Of a DNA stretch of 64,000 bases, positions 33,820 through 41,422 are shown in pieces. This DNA is from Agrobacterium larrymoorei (lineage in GTDB: Bacteria > Pseudomonadota > Alphaproteobacteria > Rhizobiales > Rhizobiaceae): assembly GCF_030819275.1 (NCBI RefSeq), contig NZ_JAUTBL010000002.1, positions 1,242,501 through 1,306,500 on the forward strand, given 5' to 3'. The notes under the pieces are model-generated. The model worked only from the letters and a program-made list of their open reading frames with translations. It did no database searches and was not told the DNA's origin. Position 1 is the first letter of the stretch. Each line of letters opens with the position of its first letter. The position numbers and the translations under genes are program-made.

Positions 33820-34377
33820 TTATGGCTTGATCGAGCCAACCGCCATCGAGTCGACATTGCGCGCCAGCGTCAGGCCGATGACGGGAATCATCTGGTCTGC
33901 GACTTTCACCGAGATCGTAATGTTCATCGACTTGCTGTCTTCCATCACGCGAGCAACCATCACACCGTTAAGCTTGGCGCGGTTGATGCCGAGCACGACC
34001 TTGTCACCGCTGACCTGACCGGACGTGACGTCCAGTCCCTTGCCCTCGGAGCCATCGAGAAACTTACCCTCATAGCCGCCGCCCTTCTTGGCAATGATGG
34101 CGGACATGGGCTGCTTGAAGACGCCGACGCGGCAGGTACCGCCAAGCTTGATGCCGGTTTCCTTGTCACCAAGCGATTCGCCAGTCAGATCACAATTGAA
34201 CTTCGTGCCCTTGTACTTACCCGCGACGATCTCGCCTGGGCCAGACCAAGTGCCGGCGACAGAGCCGAAGAAGACATCGTCGCGCGATGCGGCCTGAACG
34301 TCGGAAACTGCGAGCCCGCTACTGACGGACATAACGGCGGCAAGCCCGCCCAGAAGCGAAAAGAAGCGCGAAAACAT
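33820..34377 (-). CDS. Exported hypothetical protein
   Basis: A 185-residue protein with a clear signal peptide (MFSRFFSLLGGLAAVMSVSS ... V-Q-A-A-S, cleavage near residue 30). The mature part is glycine-rich with alternating strands (V-A-G-T-W-S-G-P-G-E-I-V-A-G-K-Y-K-G-T-K-F-N-C) and two cysteines that could pair (C-D-L-T and T-C-R-V). It looks like a small periplasmic beta-barrel common in rhizobia; function unknown. AGGGAAAG lies 6 bases before the ATG. It converges on folK, 18 bases away. Confidence 0.7.
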   Translation of the reverse strand: MFSRFFSLLGGLAAVMSVSSGLAVSDVQAASRDDVFFGSVAGTWSGPGEIVAGKYKGTKFNCDLTGESLGDKETGIKLGGTCRVGVFKQPMSAIIAKKGGGYEGKFLDGSEGKGLDVTSGQVSGDKVVLGINRAKLNGVMVARVMEDSKSMNITISVKVADQMIPVIGLTLARNVDSMAVGSIKP

Positions 34378-34505
34378 GATACTTTCCCTGGCGAATAGGC
34401 CGCTTTGTGTGGGAGCAATCTATGTCGCGAATGGTTAACGCTTGGTATATTTCGCCGAAATAAGGATAACGAGTTGTAACCATTTAGCCCCGAAGAGCCC
34501 GGAAA

Positions 34506-35582
34506 TCAGGGCTTTTCCGTTTTCGTGGCACCCTTCAGATCCGGTGTCAGATCGGACATGAAGTCGCTGATGCCGGGCCGCTTCAGCGCCCGGAAAGGAA
34601 GCGGGCGGCAGAGGTCCATAGCGGCAATGCCAATCCGGGCAGTCATTAAGCCATTGATGACGCCTTCGCCGAGACGGGCTGATAGGCGCGAGGCGAGACC
34701 ATGTCCAAGAACCTGCTGGGCCAGCCCATCGCCGACTGCAATCGAGCCCGTAACGGCCAGATGGGCGATCACGTCGCGCAGCAGCCGGATCATGCCAAGC
34801 GTGCCTGGGCGCCCGCCATAGAGTTCTGCCATGGCGCGAACGAGCCGGGTCACTTCAAACAGAACATAAGCCAGATCGACGATTGCCCGCGGGCTGACAG
34901 CGGTTACGACCGAGACCCGCTTCGAGGCGTTGAGAATCAAAGCGCGGGCTTGCCGGTCGAGCGGGGTCAAAAGCTCCCGTTCGGCGAGCTCCATCAGATG
35001 CGGTCCGTCGATCACATCGCTCTCTGTATCTTTGAGAGCGGCCCGACCTTTCGCTGTCTCCGCCCGGTGAGAGAGGACGGCCATCAGTCTTGTGATCACG
35101 GAACGCGCTGCGGATGCCTTCTTTTGGCTGGAAGCCTCTTCCGCATCGGCCTTTAGCGACTGAACGGCGTTCAAACGCATGATGCCAAAGACTTCTCGCC
35201 CGACAAGCACCAAGACGGCGACGACTGCAACGATGAGCGCGACGCTCGCCGTGTAACCCAACCAGTCCGACCGCGAGAACAGGTCGCGGATCAGCTGGTC
35301 TGCCCAAAGGCCGAAGGCAAGCGATAGAAGAACGCCAATTGCGCCAAGAGCAAGCTTGCCAAAAGAAAAGCGGTGACGGCGGGGTTCTGCGACGGGAAGC
35401 GGCGCTGCGTCGATCTCCTCCGGTACAAGAAAGGGATCCTCTTCGTCCGGCACCATCGAGATGTCAGTGTCGAAGCTTCGCGGCTGACGCTTTGGCAAAG
35501 CCGTCCGCATATCCTGTCGTGGCTCGGTTTCCAGGGTGAAAGCCGCGGGTCTGCGAGAAGAACCTTTATTGTCGTCTTTCAT
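34506..35582 (-). CDS. YcjF family membrane protein (TIGR01620 / DUF697)
   Basis: A 358-residue inner-membrane protein with an acidic N terminus (1-75), two adjacent transmembrane segments (about 78-100 and 107-130) and a C-terminal DUF697 domain with helices such as R-A-M-A-E-L-Y-G-G-R-P-G-T-L-G-M-I-R-L-L-R. It is the partner of the YcjX ATPase; the two overlap in ATGA (35579-35582), a sign of coupled translation. In enterobacteria ycjX-ycjF belong to the phage-shock/heat-shock regulon; that control is not evident here. Exact role unknown. Confidence 0.85.
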   Translation of the reverse strand: MKDDNKGSSRRPAAFTLETEPRQDMRTALPKRQPRSFDTDISMVPDEEDPFLVPEEIDAAPLPVAEPRRHRFSFGKLALGAIGVLLSLAFGLWADQLIRDLFSRSDWLGYTASVALIVAVVAVLVLVGREVFGIMRLNAVQSLKADAEEASSQKKASAARSVITRLMAVLSHRAETAKGRAALKDTESDVIDGPHLMELAERELLTPLDRQARALILNASKRVSVVTAVSPRAIVDLAYVLFEVTRLVRAMAELYGGRPGTLGMIRLLRDVIAHLAVTGSIAVGDGLAQQVLGHGLASRLSARLGEGVINGLMTARIGIAAMDLCRPLPFRALKRPGISDFMSDLTPDLKGATKTEKP

Positions 35583-37054
35583 GCGAGCTTGTCTCCAAAC
35601 AGGAACTGCATGGCGCGGTCCAGCCGAATATGCGGGACCGAAAGCTTGATGCCGCCTGCGGTCTCTTCTAGTTTCGGTGGACGGAAGCGGATGACGTTGA
35701 CGTCGGGCAGGTCTGCCGAAGCGCCTTGCGTATCGATCTGGCGAAAGAGCGGCTCCGGGTCTTCCGGTAGGTCACCGGGAAAGATTGCCGTACTGCGATT
35801 GCCATCGAAGACCTCACCATTGATCTTCTCACCGGCAATCGGCGTGCCGACGATGACGGGCAGTGACACGCCATCCTGACGCACGCTCGCTTCCTTCGTC
35901 GCGCGCACCGAGGCGAGCGCCATTACTTCGATACCTGCGCCACTCATGCCGATGGTTGTCACGGCGCGGTCGACCAGACGCGCAGTCAGACTTTCCAGGC
36001 GATCATGACTTTCGTGATGCAGATGATCCGCCTTGGTCGCGGCCACCAGCACCTTGTCGATACGCCGACCTACGAGTGACGAGAGCAGGCTGTTCTTGCC
36101 GGGGCGGAAACAGGCAAGCACATCGCCAAGCGCGCGCTCCAAATCCTGCACCGCTTCCGGCCCGCGATTGACCGCCTGCAGCGCGTCGATGAGGACGATC
36201 TGCCTGTCGAGACGGGCGAAATGTTCGCGGAAGAAGGGTTTCACCACGATCGACTTATAGGCCTCGAAGCGCCGCTCCATCATGGCGCGGAGCGATCCTT
36301 TGGCAGCCTTCTCGTTGCCGATGCCGGGAAGAGGTGAAAAGGTGAGGGCAGGTGAGCCTTCCAGATCGCCTGGCATCAGAAAGCGTCCAGGCGGTAGTGT
36401 CGAAAGCGAACGCTCGTCGGATTTGCAAGCCTTGAGGTAGGCCGCAAAGCTTTCTGCCAAGCGCTTGGCGGTCATCTCATCGGCGGGTGCATCAAGATCA
36501 AGGGAGGACGCAATCCCCAGCCATTCGCGTGCAAGTTCGGCTCTGACGCCAGTTTGCGCCAGCGAAACGGTGTTGTCGCTGAAGGTCTTGTAATCTTGCG
36601 TAAGCAGCGGAAGATCGAGCAGCCATTCGCCTGGATAATCGACGATGTCGATGGAGAGCCTGCCTGGGGAAAACCAGCGTCCCCAGCCGCTGGCGCTCTG
36701 GTAATCCAGCGTGATGCGAAGCTCCGAAATGGCGCGCGTCGAATCCGGCCAGATTCGGTCTCGAACGAGTGCCTGGATATGATCTTCGTATTGAAAACGT
36801 GGAATGGCGTCATCTGGCTGCGGCTCCAGCCGCACATTCGACACACGCCCTGAACGAATGGCCTCGAAGAGTGGCAAGCGTCCACCATTCAAAAGATTGT
36901 GGACGAGCGACGAGATGAAGACCGTCTTTCCCGCACGCGACAGCCCCGTCACACCGAGCCGCAATGTCGGATTGGTCAGTGCGCTTGCACGATCCGCAAG
37001 ATTGTCGAGCGCGATCAATGCGCTGTCGGTGAAAGATGTCAGGGATGGCGGCAA
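35579..37054 (-). CDS. YcjX family P-loop ATPase/GTPase-like protein
   Basis: A 491-residue protein of the DUF463/YcjX family. Walker A is G-L-S-R-A-G-K-T-V-F near residue 36; D-I-V-D-Y-P-G-E-W-L-L-D-L near 133 resembles a G3-type D-x-x-G region; V-A-A-T-K-A-D-H-L near 340 resembles a T/N-K-x-D base-recognition motif. The start is TTG at 37054, 5-6 bases after AGGAAA; no ATG is placed better. The gene leads a two-gene operon with ycjF. Role in membrane stress is known only by association. Confidence 0.87.
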   Translation of the reverse strand: MPPSLTSFTDSALIALDNLADRASALTNPTLRLGVTGLSRAGKTVFISSLVHNLLNGGRLPLFEAIRSGRVSNVRLEPQPDDAIPRFQYEDHIQALVRDRIWPDSTRAISELRITLDYQSASGWGRWFSPGRLSIDIVDYPGEWLLDLPLLTQDYKTFSDNTVSLAQTGVRAELAREWLGIASSLDLDAPADEMTAKRLAESFAAYLKACKSDERSLSTLPPGRFLMPGDLEGSPALTFSPLPGIGNEKAAKGSLRAMMERRFEAYKSIVVKPFFREHFARLDRQIVLIDALQAVNRGPEAVQDLERALGDVLACFRPGKNSLLSSLVGRRIDKVLVAATKADHLHHESHDRLESLTARLVDRAVTTIGMSGAGIEVMALASVRATKEASVRQDGVSLPVIVGTPIAGEKINGEVFDGNRSTAIFPGDLPEDPEPLFRQIDTQGASADLPDVNVIRFRPPKLEETAGGIKLSVPHIRLDRAMQFLFGDKLA

Positions 37055-37155
37055 TGACGTTTCCTAAAAATAATCAGTTTCCCGAAAACATATAGGATAG
37101 CCGCATGCTCAAAAAAGAAGCGCCGAGGAAAGTTTTGCGCGGCGCTCGATCCCGC

Positions 37156-37665
37156 CTATGGCGCTAGAAAGTCTAAGAGGCGCCAGGCGTCTGGCCTATC
37201 TTTGTTTGCCGATACGCATTCCAGCACTGCAAGCCCGGCGGTCGGGAAACCATGCGGTAGAGAGGCTTCCAGGATCTCGCGACCAAGCAGGGCCTCTGCA
37301 ACAGCCTCCATTGTCGGATTATGTCCGACAAGCATAAGGGAAGAAACGTCGGCCTGTCCAAGTGCCAGATCGAGATAGGTTTTAGCCTGCGCGTTGTACA
37401 TCTCGTCCAGATAGGAGGCCGAAATGGGCTCTTCGAATGACTGCAGCAAAATCCCTGTCGTTTCGCGGCACCGAATAGCGGCGGAGCTAAGAATGAGTTC
37501 GGGGCGATAATGTTTCTTTGATGCGGATTTACCGATGAATGCCGCCTCGGACTTTCCCTCTGCAGTTAGCCTTCTGTCGAAATCGCGTCCGCCGGGTTCG
37601 GCCCATCCAGCCTGGGCGTGACGCAAGAGATAAAGCCGGAAAGTCTGCTGTTGCGACGGCGCCAT
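37156..37665 (-). CDS. SixA-like histidine phosphatase
   Basis: A 169-residue member of the histidine phosphatase superfamily (branch 1). The phospho-acceptor is in L-L-R-H-A-Q-A-G-W (residues 12-20, R-H-x motif), the second histidine in L-V-G-H-N-P-T near residue 115, and the supporting arginine in R-C-R-E-T near residue 64. E. coli SixA dephosphorylates phosphohistidine proteins; the partner here is unknown. Start ATG 37665. It lies 101 bases upstream of ycjX on the same strand but with a gap that may hold its own terminator. Confidence 0.87.
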   Translation of the reverse strand: MAPSQQQTFRLYLLRHAQAGWAEPGGRDFDRRLTAEGKSEAAFIGKSASKKHYRPELILSSAAIRCRETTGILLQSFEEPISASYLDEMYNAQAKTYLDLALGQADVSSLMLVGHNPTMEAVAEALLGREILEASLPHGFPTAGLAVLECVSANKDRPDAWRLLDFLAP

Positions 37666-37933
37666 TCCGGAGCATCCTAATGCAATTAAAAAGGGAGAAG
37701 GTTGGTTTACAGGAGAACGAGGTCAACTCGCAAGAGCGGCTGTGAGCGATCAAGTCTAGACAAAGTGATCGAAGAAATAATCCGTGTTTTCGCAATAATG
37801 TATAAAAAATAGTCGTTTAGATGATTTTTGTGACAGATTTAAAAATGCCTAAAAACGAATCTCCAGGCTTGAATGGCTACACGGCATTGGAGTATACCGC
37901 CGCCATATGAGATGTTCTTCGAGGAGAATCGCG

Positions 37934-38353
37934 TTGAGTGAGAAGATCGATCTTAGTAACTATGTGCTCTCGGAAAACGACGAGTTCATGAATGCCAACC
38001 AGCGGGCTTATTTCAGAGCCAAGCTGATCGGTTGGAAAAACGACATTTTGCGAGAAGCGCGCGAGACACTCGGTCATCTTGCAGAAGAAAGCGCCAATCA
38101 CCCTGATCTTGCGGACCGCGCCTCTTCCGAAACAGACAGAGCCATCGAACTTAGAGCTCGCGATCGGCAGCGCAAGCTGATCTCCAAGATCGATGCTGCT
38201 CTTCAACGGATCGAGGACGGCACCTACGGTTACTGCGAAGAGACCGGCGAACCGATCGGGATCAAGCGCCTGGATGCGCGCCCGATCGCGACGTTGTCGA
38301 TCGAAGCGCAGGAGCGGCATGAGCGGCGCGAAAAAGTTTACCGCGACGAGTAA
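37934..38353 (+). CDS. dksA: DksA-type RNA polymerase-binding protein
   Basis: A 139-residue DksA/TraR protein. The coiled coil that enters the RNA polymerase secondary channel spans about residues 20-90, and the tip carries acidic residues (A-D-R-A-S-S-E-T-D). The zinc-finger region reads G-Y-C-E-E-T-G-E-P-I-G then R-L-D-A-R-P; only one of the four classical cysteines is kept, as is common in alphaproteobacterial DksA, which work without zinc. TTG 37934 with GAGGAG 7 bases upstream is the start. It modulates rRNA and amino-acid promoters with ppGpp. Confidence 0.9.
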   Translation: MSEKIDLSNYVLSENDEFMNANQRAYFRAKLIGWKNDILREARETLGHLAEESANHPDLADRASSETDRAIELRARDRQRKLISKIDAALQRIEDGTYGYCEETGEPIGIKRLDARPIATLSIEAQERHERREKVYRDE

Positions 38354-38381
38354 TCCCCACTTGCGAATATGACTGATCGAA

Positions 38382-38411
38382 GGGCCGCCTCAGACATGAA
38401 GCGGCCTTTTT
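38382..38411 (+). terminator. Rho-independent terminator after dksA
   Basis: GGGCCGC, loop CTCAGACATGAA, GCGGCC, TTTTTC; 28 bases after the dksA stop. Confidence 0.88.
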
Positions 38412-38427
38412 CGTATTCTCGAATCAA

Positions 38428-38452
38428 AATGCCCGCGACTGGCGCGGGCATT
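38428..38452 (-). terminator. Rho-independent terminator after the 299-residue membrane protein gene
   Basis: Reverse strand AATGCCCGCG, loop CCAGT, CGCGGGCATT, then TTGATT; 22 bases after the stop at 38475. Confidence 0.82.
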
Positions 38453-38474
38453 CGATTGACCGGTTTGATCAATA

Positions 38475-39374
38475 TTACTCGATGACGACGTCGCCTTCGC
38501 GGTGGACACGGCTGGTGCCGACGCTACCGCCAAAGAGAGCAGCTACCGCACCGACAAGAAGCGCGCCGAAGGCAACATAAGAGGCAGTCGAAACGGCTGT
38601 CGCAGTTGCCTGGGCAGCTTCCGTCGCACGAACCTTGGCCTGCTCGACAGCCTGGCGATACTGGTTCTCATAGTCGGTCACCTGCTGACGGGCCTGATCG
38701 ACCGGGATGTTCTGAGCGCGGGCGAGGGCGTCAGCAGCACGGTTGCGTGCATCTTCAGCCTGGGCCTGGTCGCCAGTCAGAACGCCGCGAACCGCACTGA
38801 CGGCTGCATCGCGAAGAGCCTGCGGGTCGTTTCCACCGCTTGCTTCACGGATACGCTGTTCAACGCCCGCCAGCGGATCGGTCGTATTTGCGAGTGCCGG
38901 TGCAGCCGTGGTGGCGGCGGTTGCAATCGTCGAACCTGCTCCGGAGAAGACGCTCGTAACGCCGGTGAAAGCGCCGCCAATCAGAGCGCCAACCGAGGTC
39001 GTCAACAAATAGAAGACGATCAGCGTGGTGACAGCCCACGTGGTCAAGCCGTGAAGGGCGCCGGTGGAGCGAACAGCGCGACCGGAAAGGCGGCTGGCGA
39101 CATAGCCACCGATGAAAGATGAGATGATACCGCTGGCAATGATCCAGATGACCGAGCCAGTAGAGAGCGACGTCGCCGATGGCGTGTCGTTATGCGCGGG
39201 ATCAATCACGCCTGCGCCGATGGCGACGCCCAACAGGTTGAGGAGCAAATGAAGTGTCAGTGCAACCGCGACACCGGCAAAAACGCCACCCCAGGAAATA
39301 CGTGTCAATGCTTCCGGCCACACCGCGCTGCGCGCGGCCACCGTCGATGTTGCATAGCGGGCCTGATCAACCAT
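38475..39374 (-). CDS. Rhizobial 'PhnA-like' multi-span membrane protein
   Basis: A 299-residue inner-membrane protein with hydrophobic segments near residues 27-55, 75-95, 108-140 and 265-290. Between them a polar helical part (about 165-260, rich in A, Q, R, D: R-N-R-A-A-D-A-L-A-R-A-Q-N) looks like a coiled coil. Glycine-rich helix motifs (G-G-V-F-A-G-V, S-F-I-G-G-Y-V-A-S-R-L-S-G-R) occur as in many rhizobial proteins labelled 'PhnA-like'. No true PhnA domain is visible, so that name may mislead. Function unknown. It ends at its own terminator and is preceded by the MITE-like element region. Confidence 0.6.
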   Translation of the reverse strand: MVDQARYATSTVAARSAVWPEALTRISWGGVFAGVAVALTLHLLLNLLGVAIGAGVIDPAHNDTPSATSLSTGSVIWIIASGIISSFIGGYVASRLSGRAVRSTGALHGLTTWAVTTLIVFYLLTTSVGALIGGAFTGVTSVFSGAGSTIATAATTAAPALANTTDPLAGVEQRIREASGGNDPQALRDAAVSAVRGVLTGDQAQAEDARNRAADALARAQNIPVDQARQQVTDYENQYRQAVEQAKVRATEAAQATATAVSTASYVAFGALLVGAVAALFGGSVGTSRVHREGDVVIE

Positions 39375-39526
39375 TTAGACTCTCCTAATAATCGCGCGAA
39401 GGTTGCGCAGCAGTCGAACGGCCTTTCAATCCGTTTGTTCCATCGCGCACTCGGTATCGCGGATTAAGCGAGGTGTCCTTTGGTTCAGCGGCTATGACTG
39501 TGGTTGTGATCGGCGGCCTGTTTGTC

Positions 39527-39895
39527 TAGAGCGTTTCCTTGTTAAATAGAAACGTTCTGCCGGAGCAGGTTTTCGTCAGGGCAAAGGCGATGGGCGAAGG
39601 GCATACCCAAAGGTACGGTCGAGCCGCCCCCCTTGATTTTGGCGCCTTTGAGCCTGGCGGAAAGATGCCCGGCCCTCCCGTCGCGCCGCTTCGCCGTGCG
39701 AAGCGATTAGCGCGCCGGGCGATTGAAGCTCTTGCAGATTTGCCAGCAAATCTGCGGGAGGGTTGGTTGAAACGGGCCACCTGCTTGCCCGGACGGCTTG
39801 GTCGTATGCTTTGGCTACGGCACGCGTCCTCCGGACAATCAGTCGATCCCGTTTGAACCAACAGAACCGTTTCTATTTAACAAGGAAACGCTCTA
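39527..39895. mobile_element. MITE-like element with 28-35 bp terminal inverted repeats
   Basis: A 369-bp element. The left end starts TAGAGCGTTTCCTTGTTAAA, then TAGAAACG and TTCTG; the right end, read on the other strand, starts with the same 28 bases followed by GTTCTG. Both ends have TA at the edge, as expected from TA target duplication by IS630/mariner-type transposases. Each terminal repeat is itself a hairpin (CGTTTC...GAAACG). No transposase is encoded; an internal 105-codon open frame has no ribosome site. A palindrome GCAGATTTGC/GCAAATCTGC lies inside at 39735-39757. The right end overlaps the 3' end of the DUF815 ATPase gene. Confidence 0.78.
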
Positions 39896-40769
39896 AGGAC
39901 CGGTCCAATGGTTTTCTCAGGCGCCCAGCCGCATCCTGGATATATTGCCAGGCCACACGACCGGATCTGCCTCCACGCGTCGTCGCCCATTCCAGAGCCT
40001 CTCGGTGAAGAACGTCTCGGCTGAGACCAAGGTCGAAATGCTCCGCATAGCCGTCGATCATCGCCAGATAATCATCCTGGCTGCATTTATGGAAACCAAG
40101 CCAGAGCCCGAAGCGATCCGAAAGCGAGACTTTCTCCTCCACCGCCTCCGACGGGTTGATGGCGGTCGACTGCTCATTCTCCATCATATGGCGGGGAAGC
40201 AGATGGCGCCGGTTTGAGGTTGCGTAGAAGAGCACATTATCAGGACGGCCTTCGATGCCGCCATCGAGTGCTGCCTTCAAAGACTTATAGGCTGTGTCGT
40301 CATGGTCGAAGGAGAGATCGTCGCAGAAGAGAATAACCCTGTGCGGAGCGGCTTTCAGGATATCGAGGAGGGCAGGGAGGGTATGAATATCTTCGCGGTG
40401 CACTTCGACAAGCTTCAAGGATGCGCCGCTTGCCGCGCGCACGTCTTCGTGAACCGCCTTGACGAGCGAGGACTTACCCATGCCGCGCGCGCCCCAAAGC
40501 AATACATTGTTGGCAGCAAAACCTTCGGCGAAACGAAGCGTGTTCTCGTGCAATATATCTCTGACATGATCGACGCCGCGTATCAGTGTCAGAGCAATCC
40601 GGTTCGGACGGCGAACGGGCTGCAGCCATGAATTGGCAGGCGCCCAGACGAAACAATCGGCGCTTTCCCAGTCATTTGACGCTGGTGGAGGCCCCGCCAG
40701 CCGCTCCACGGCGTCCGCCAGACGGCGAAGTTCGAGAAGCAAAAGTGCGCTGGTTTCTTCTGACGTCAT
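39873..40769 (-). CDS. DUF815 family AAA+ ATPase
   Basis: A 298-residue ATPase of the DUF815 family (COG2607). Walker A is L-L-W-G-A-R-G-M-G-K-S-S-L-V near residue 95, Walker B is V-I-L-F-C-D-D-L-S-F, and N-V-L-F-Y-A-T-S-N-R-R-H-L-L-P-R-H-M is the sensor region. The substrate is unknown. AGGAGC lies 7 bases before the ATG at 40769; the TTG two codons upstream is less likely. The last codons, L-E-R-F-L-V-K and the TAG stop, are made of the terminal repeat of the MITE-like element, so the original C terminus has been replaced. Confidence 0.87.
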   Translation of the reverse strand: MTSEETSALLLLELRRLADAVERLAGPPPASNDWESADCFVWAPANSWLQPVRRPNRIALTLIRGVDHVRDILHENTLRFAEGFAANNVLLWGARGMGKSSLVKAVHEDVRAASGASLKLVEVHREDIHTLPALLDILKAAPHRVILFCDDLSFDHDDTAYKSLKAALDGGIEGRPDNVLFYATSNRRHLLPRHMMENEQSTAINPSEAVEEKVSLSDRFGLWLGFHKCSQDDYLAMIDGYAEHFDLGLSRDVLHREALEWATTRGGRSGRVAWQYIQDAAGRLRKPLDRSLERFLVK

Positions 40770-41002
40770 GATCAATGCTCCTTGTCGTCTTCCACGGCCG
40801 GGGGAAGCCAGTTCAATGCCGGAACATCCGTGGATTTTGCGCGGCGTAGCATGGCGTTTGGCGGCTCGAAAGAGTATGAGGCGTGGAAACGGTACGGGGG
40901 TCCAAGTCTTTCTGTTGCATTCTAGGGGATCGCAACTATATTCCGGCGGCTTGAAAGCTGGCCAGTGGCTTAGAACTGTGCCCGAAATCTGAGGAGTTTT
41001 TT

Positions 41003-41359
41003 ATGTTCATTAGCCAAGCCTTTGCTCAGGATGCAGCAGGCGCACCGTCGGCTTTCGGGTCCGGCCTGGAGATGCTTTTCCTTTTCGCTCCCCTGATGGT
41101 TGTCTGGTATTTCTTCCTGATCCGCCCGCAGCGCGCGCAGATGAAGAAGCGTCAAGAGACGCTCACCAACATTCGTCGTGGCGATCAGGTCGTACTCGGC
41201 GGCGGCATTGTCGGCAAGGTTATCAAGGTTATCGACGATAACGAACTCGAAGTCGAAATCGCCGACGGCGTCAAGGTTCGCGCATCGCGCACCTATATTG
41301 CCGAGGTTCGTGTCAAGGGCGAGCCGGTCAAGACCGAAGCTCCCGCAAACGCGAAGTAA
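41003..41359 (+). CDS. yajC: Preprotein translocase subunit YajC
   Basis: A 118-residue inner-membrane protein with one N-terminal helix (about residues 24-43, M-L-F-L-F-A-P-L-M-V-V-W-Y-F-F-L-I), the R-P-Q-R-A-Q-M-K-K-R-Q-E motif and a small cytoplasmic domain (L-G-G-G-I-V-G-K-V-I-K-V). It binds SecDF and supports Sec export. GAGGAG precedes the ATG. It is 63 bases before secD, the classical order. Regulation beyond a shared transcript is not visible. Confidence 0.95.
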   Translation: MFISQAFAQDAAGAPSAFGSGLEMLFLFAPLMVVWYFFLIRPQRAQMKKRQETLTNIRRGDQVVLGGGIVGKVIKVIDDNELEVEIADGVKVRASRTYIAEVRVKGEPVKTEAPANAK

Positions 41360-41422
41360 CAATAAGCAGGCTGCGCATCGACGCGGCCTGGGTTTTTTAA
41401 CCCAACCCTGACCGAGACCGAA

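Noticed and set aside
39539..39856. 105-codon forward frame inside the MITE-like element
   Set aside because: It starts with TTG in the terminal repeat, has no ribosome site and no recognisable domain; coding function is not supported.
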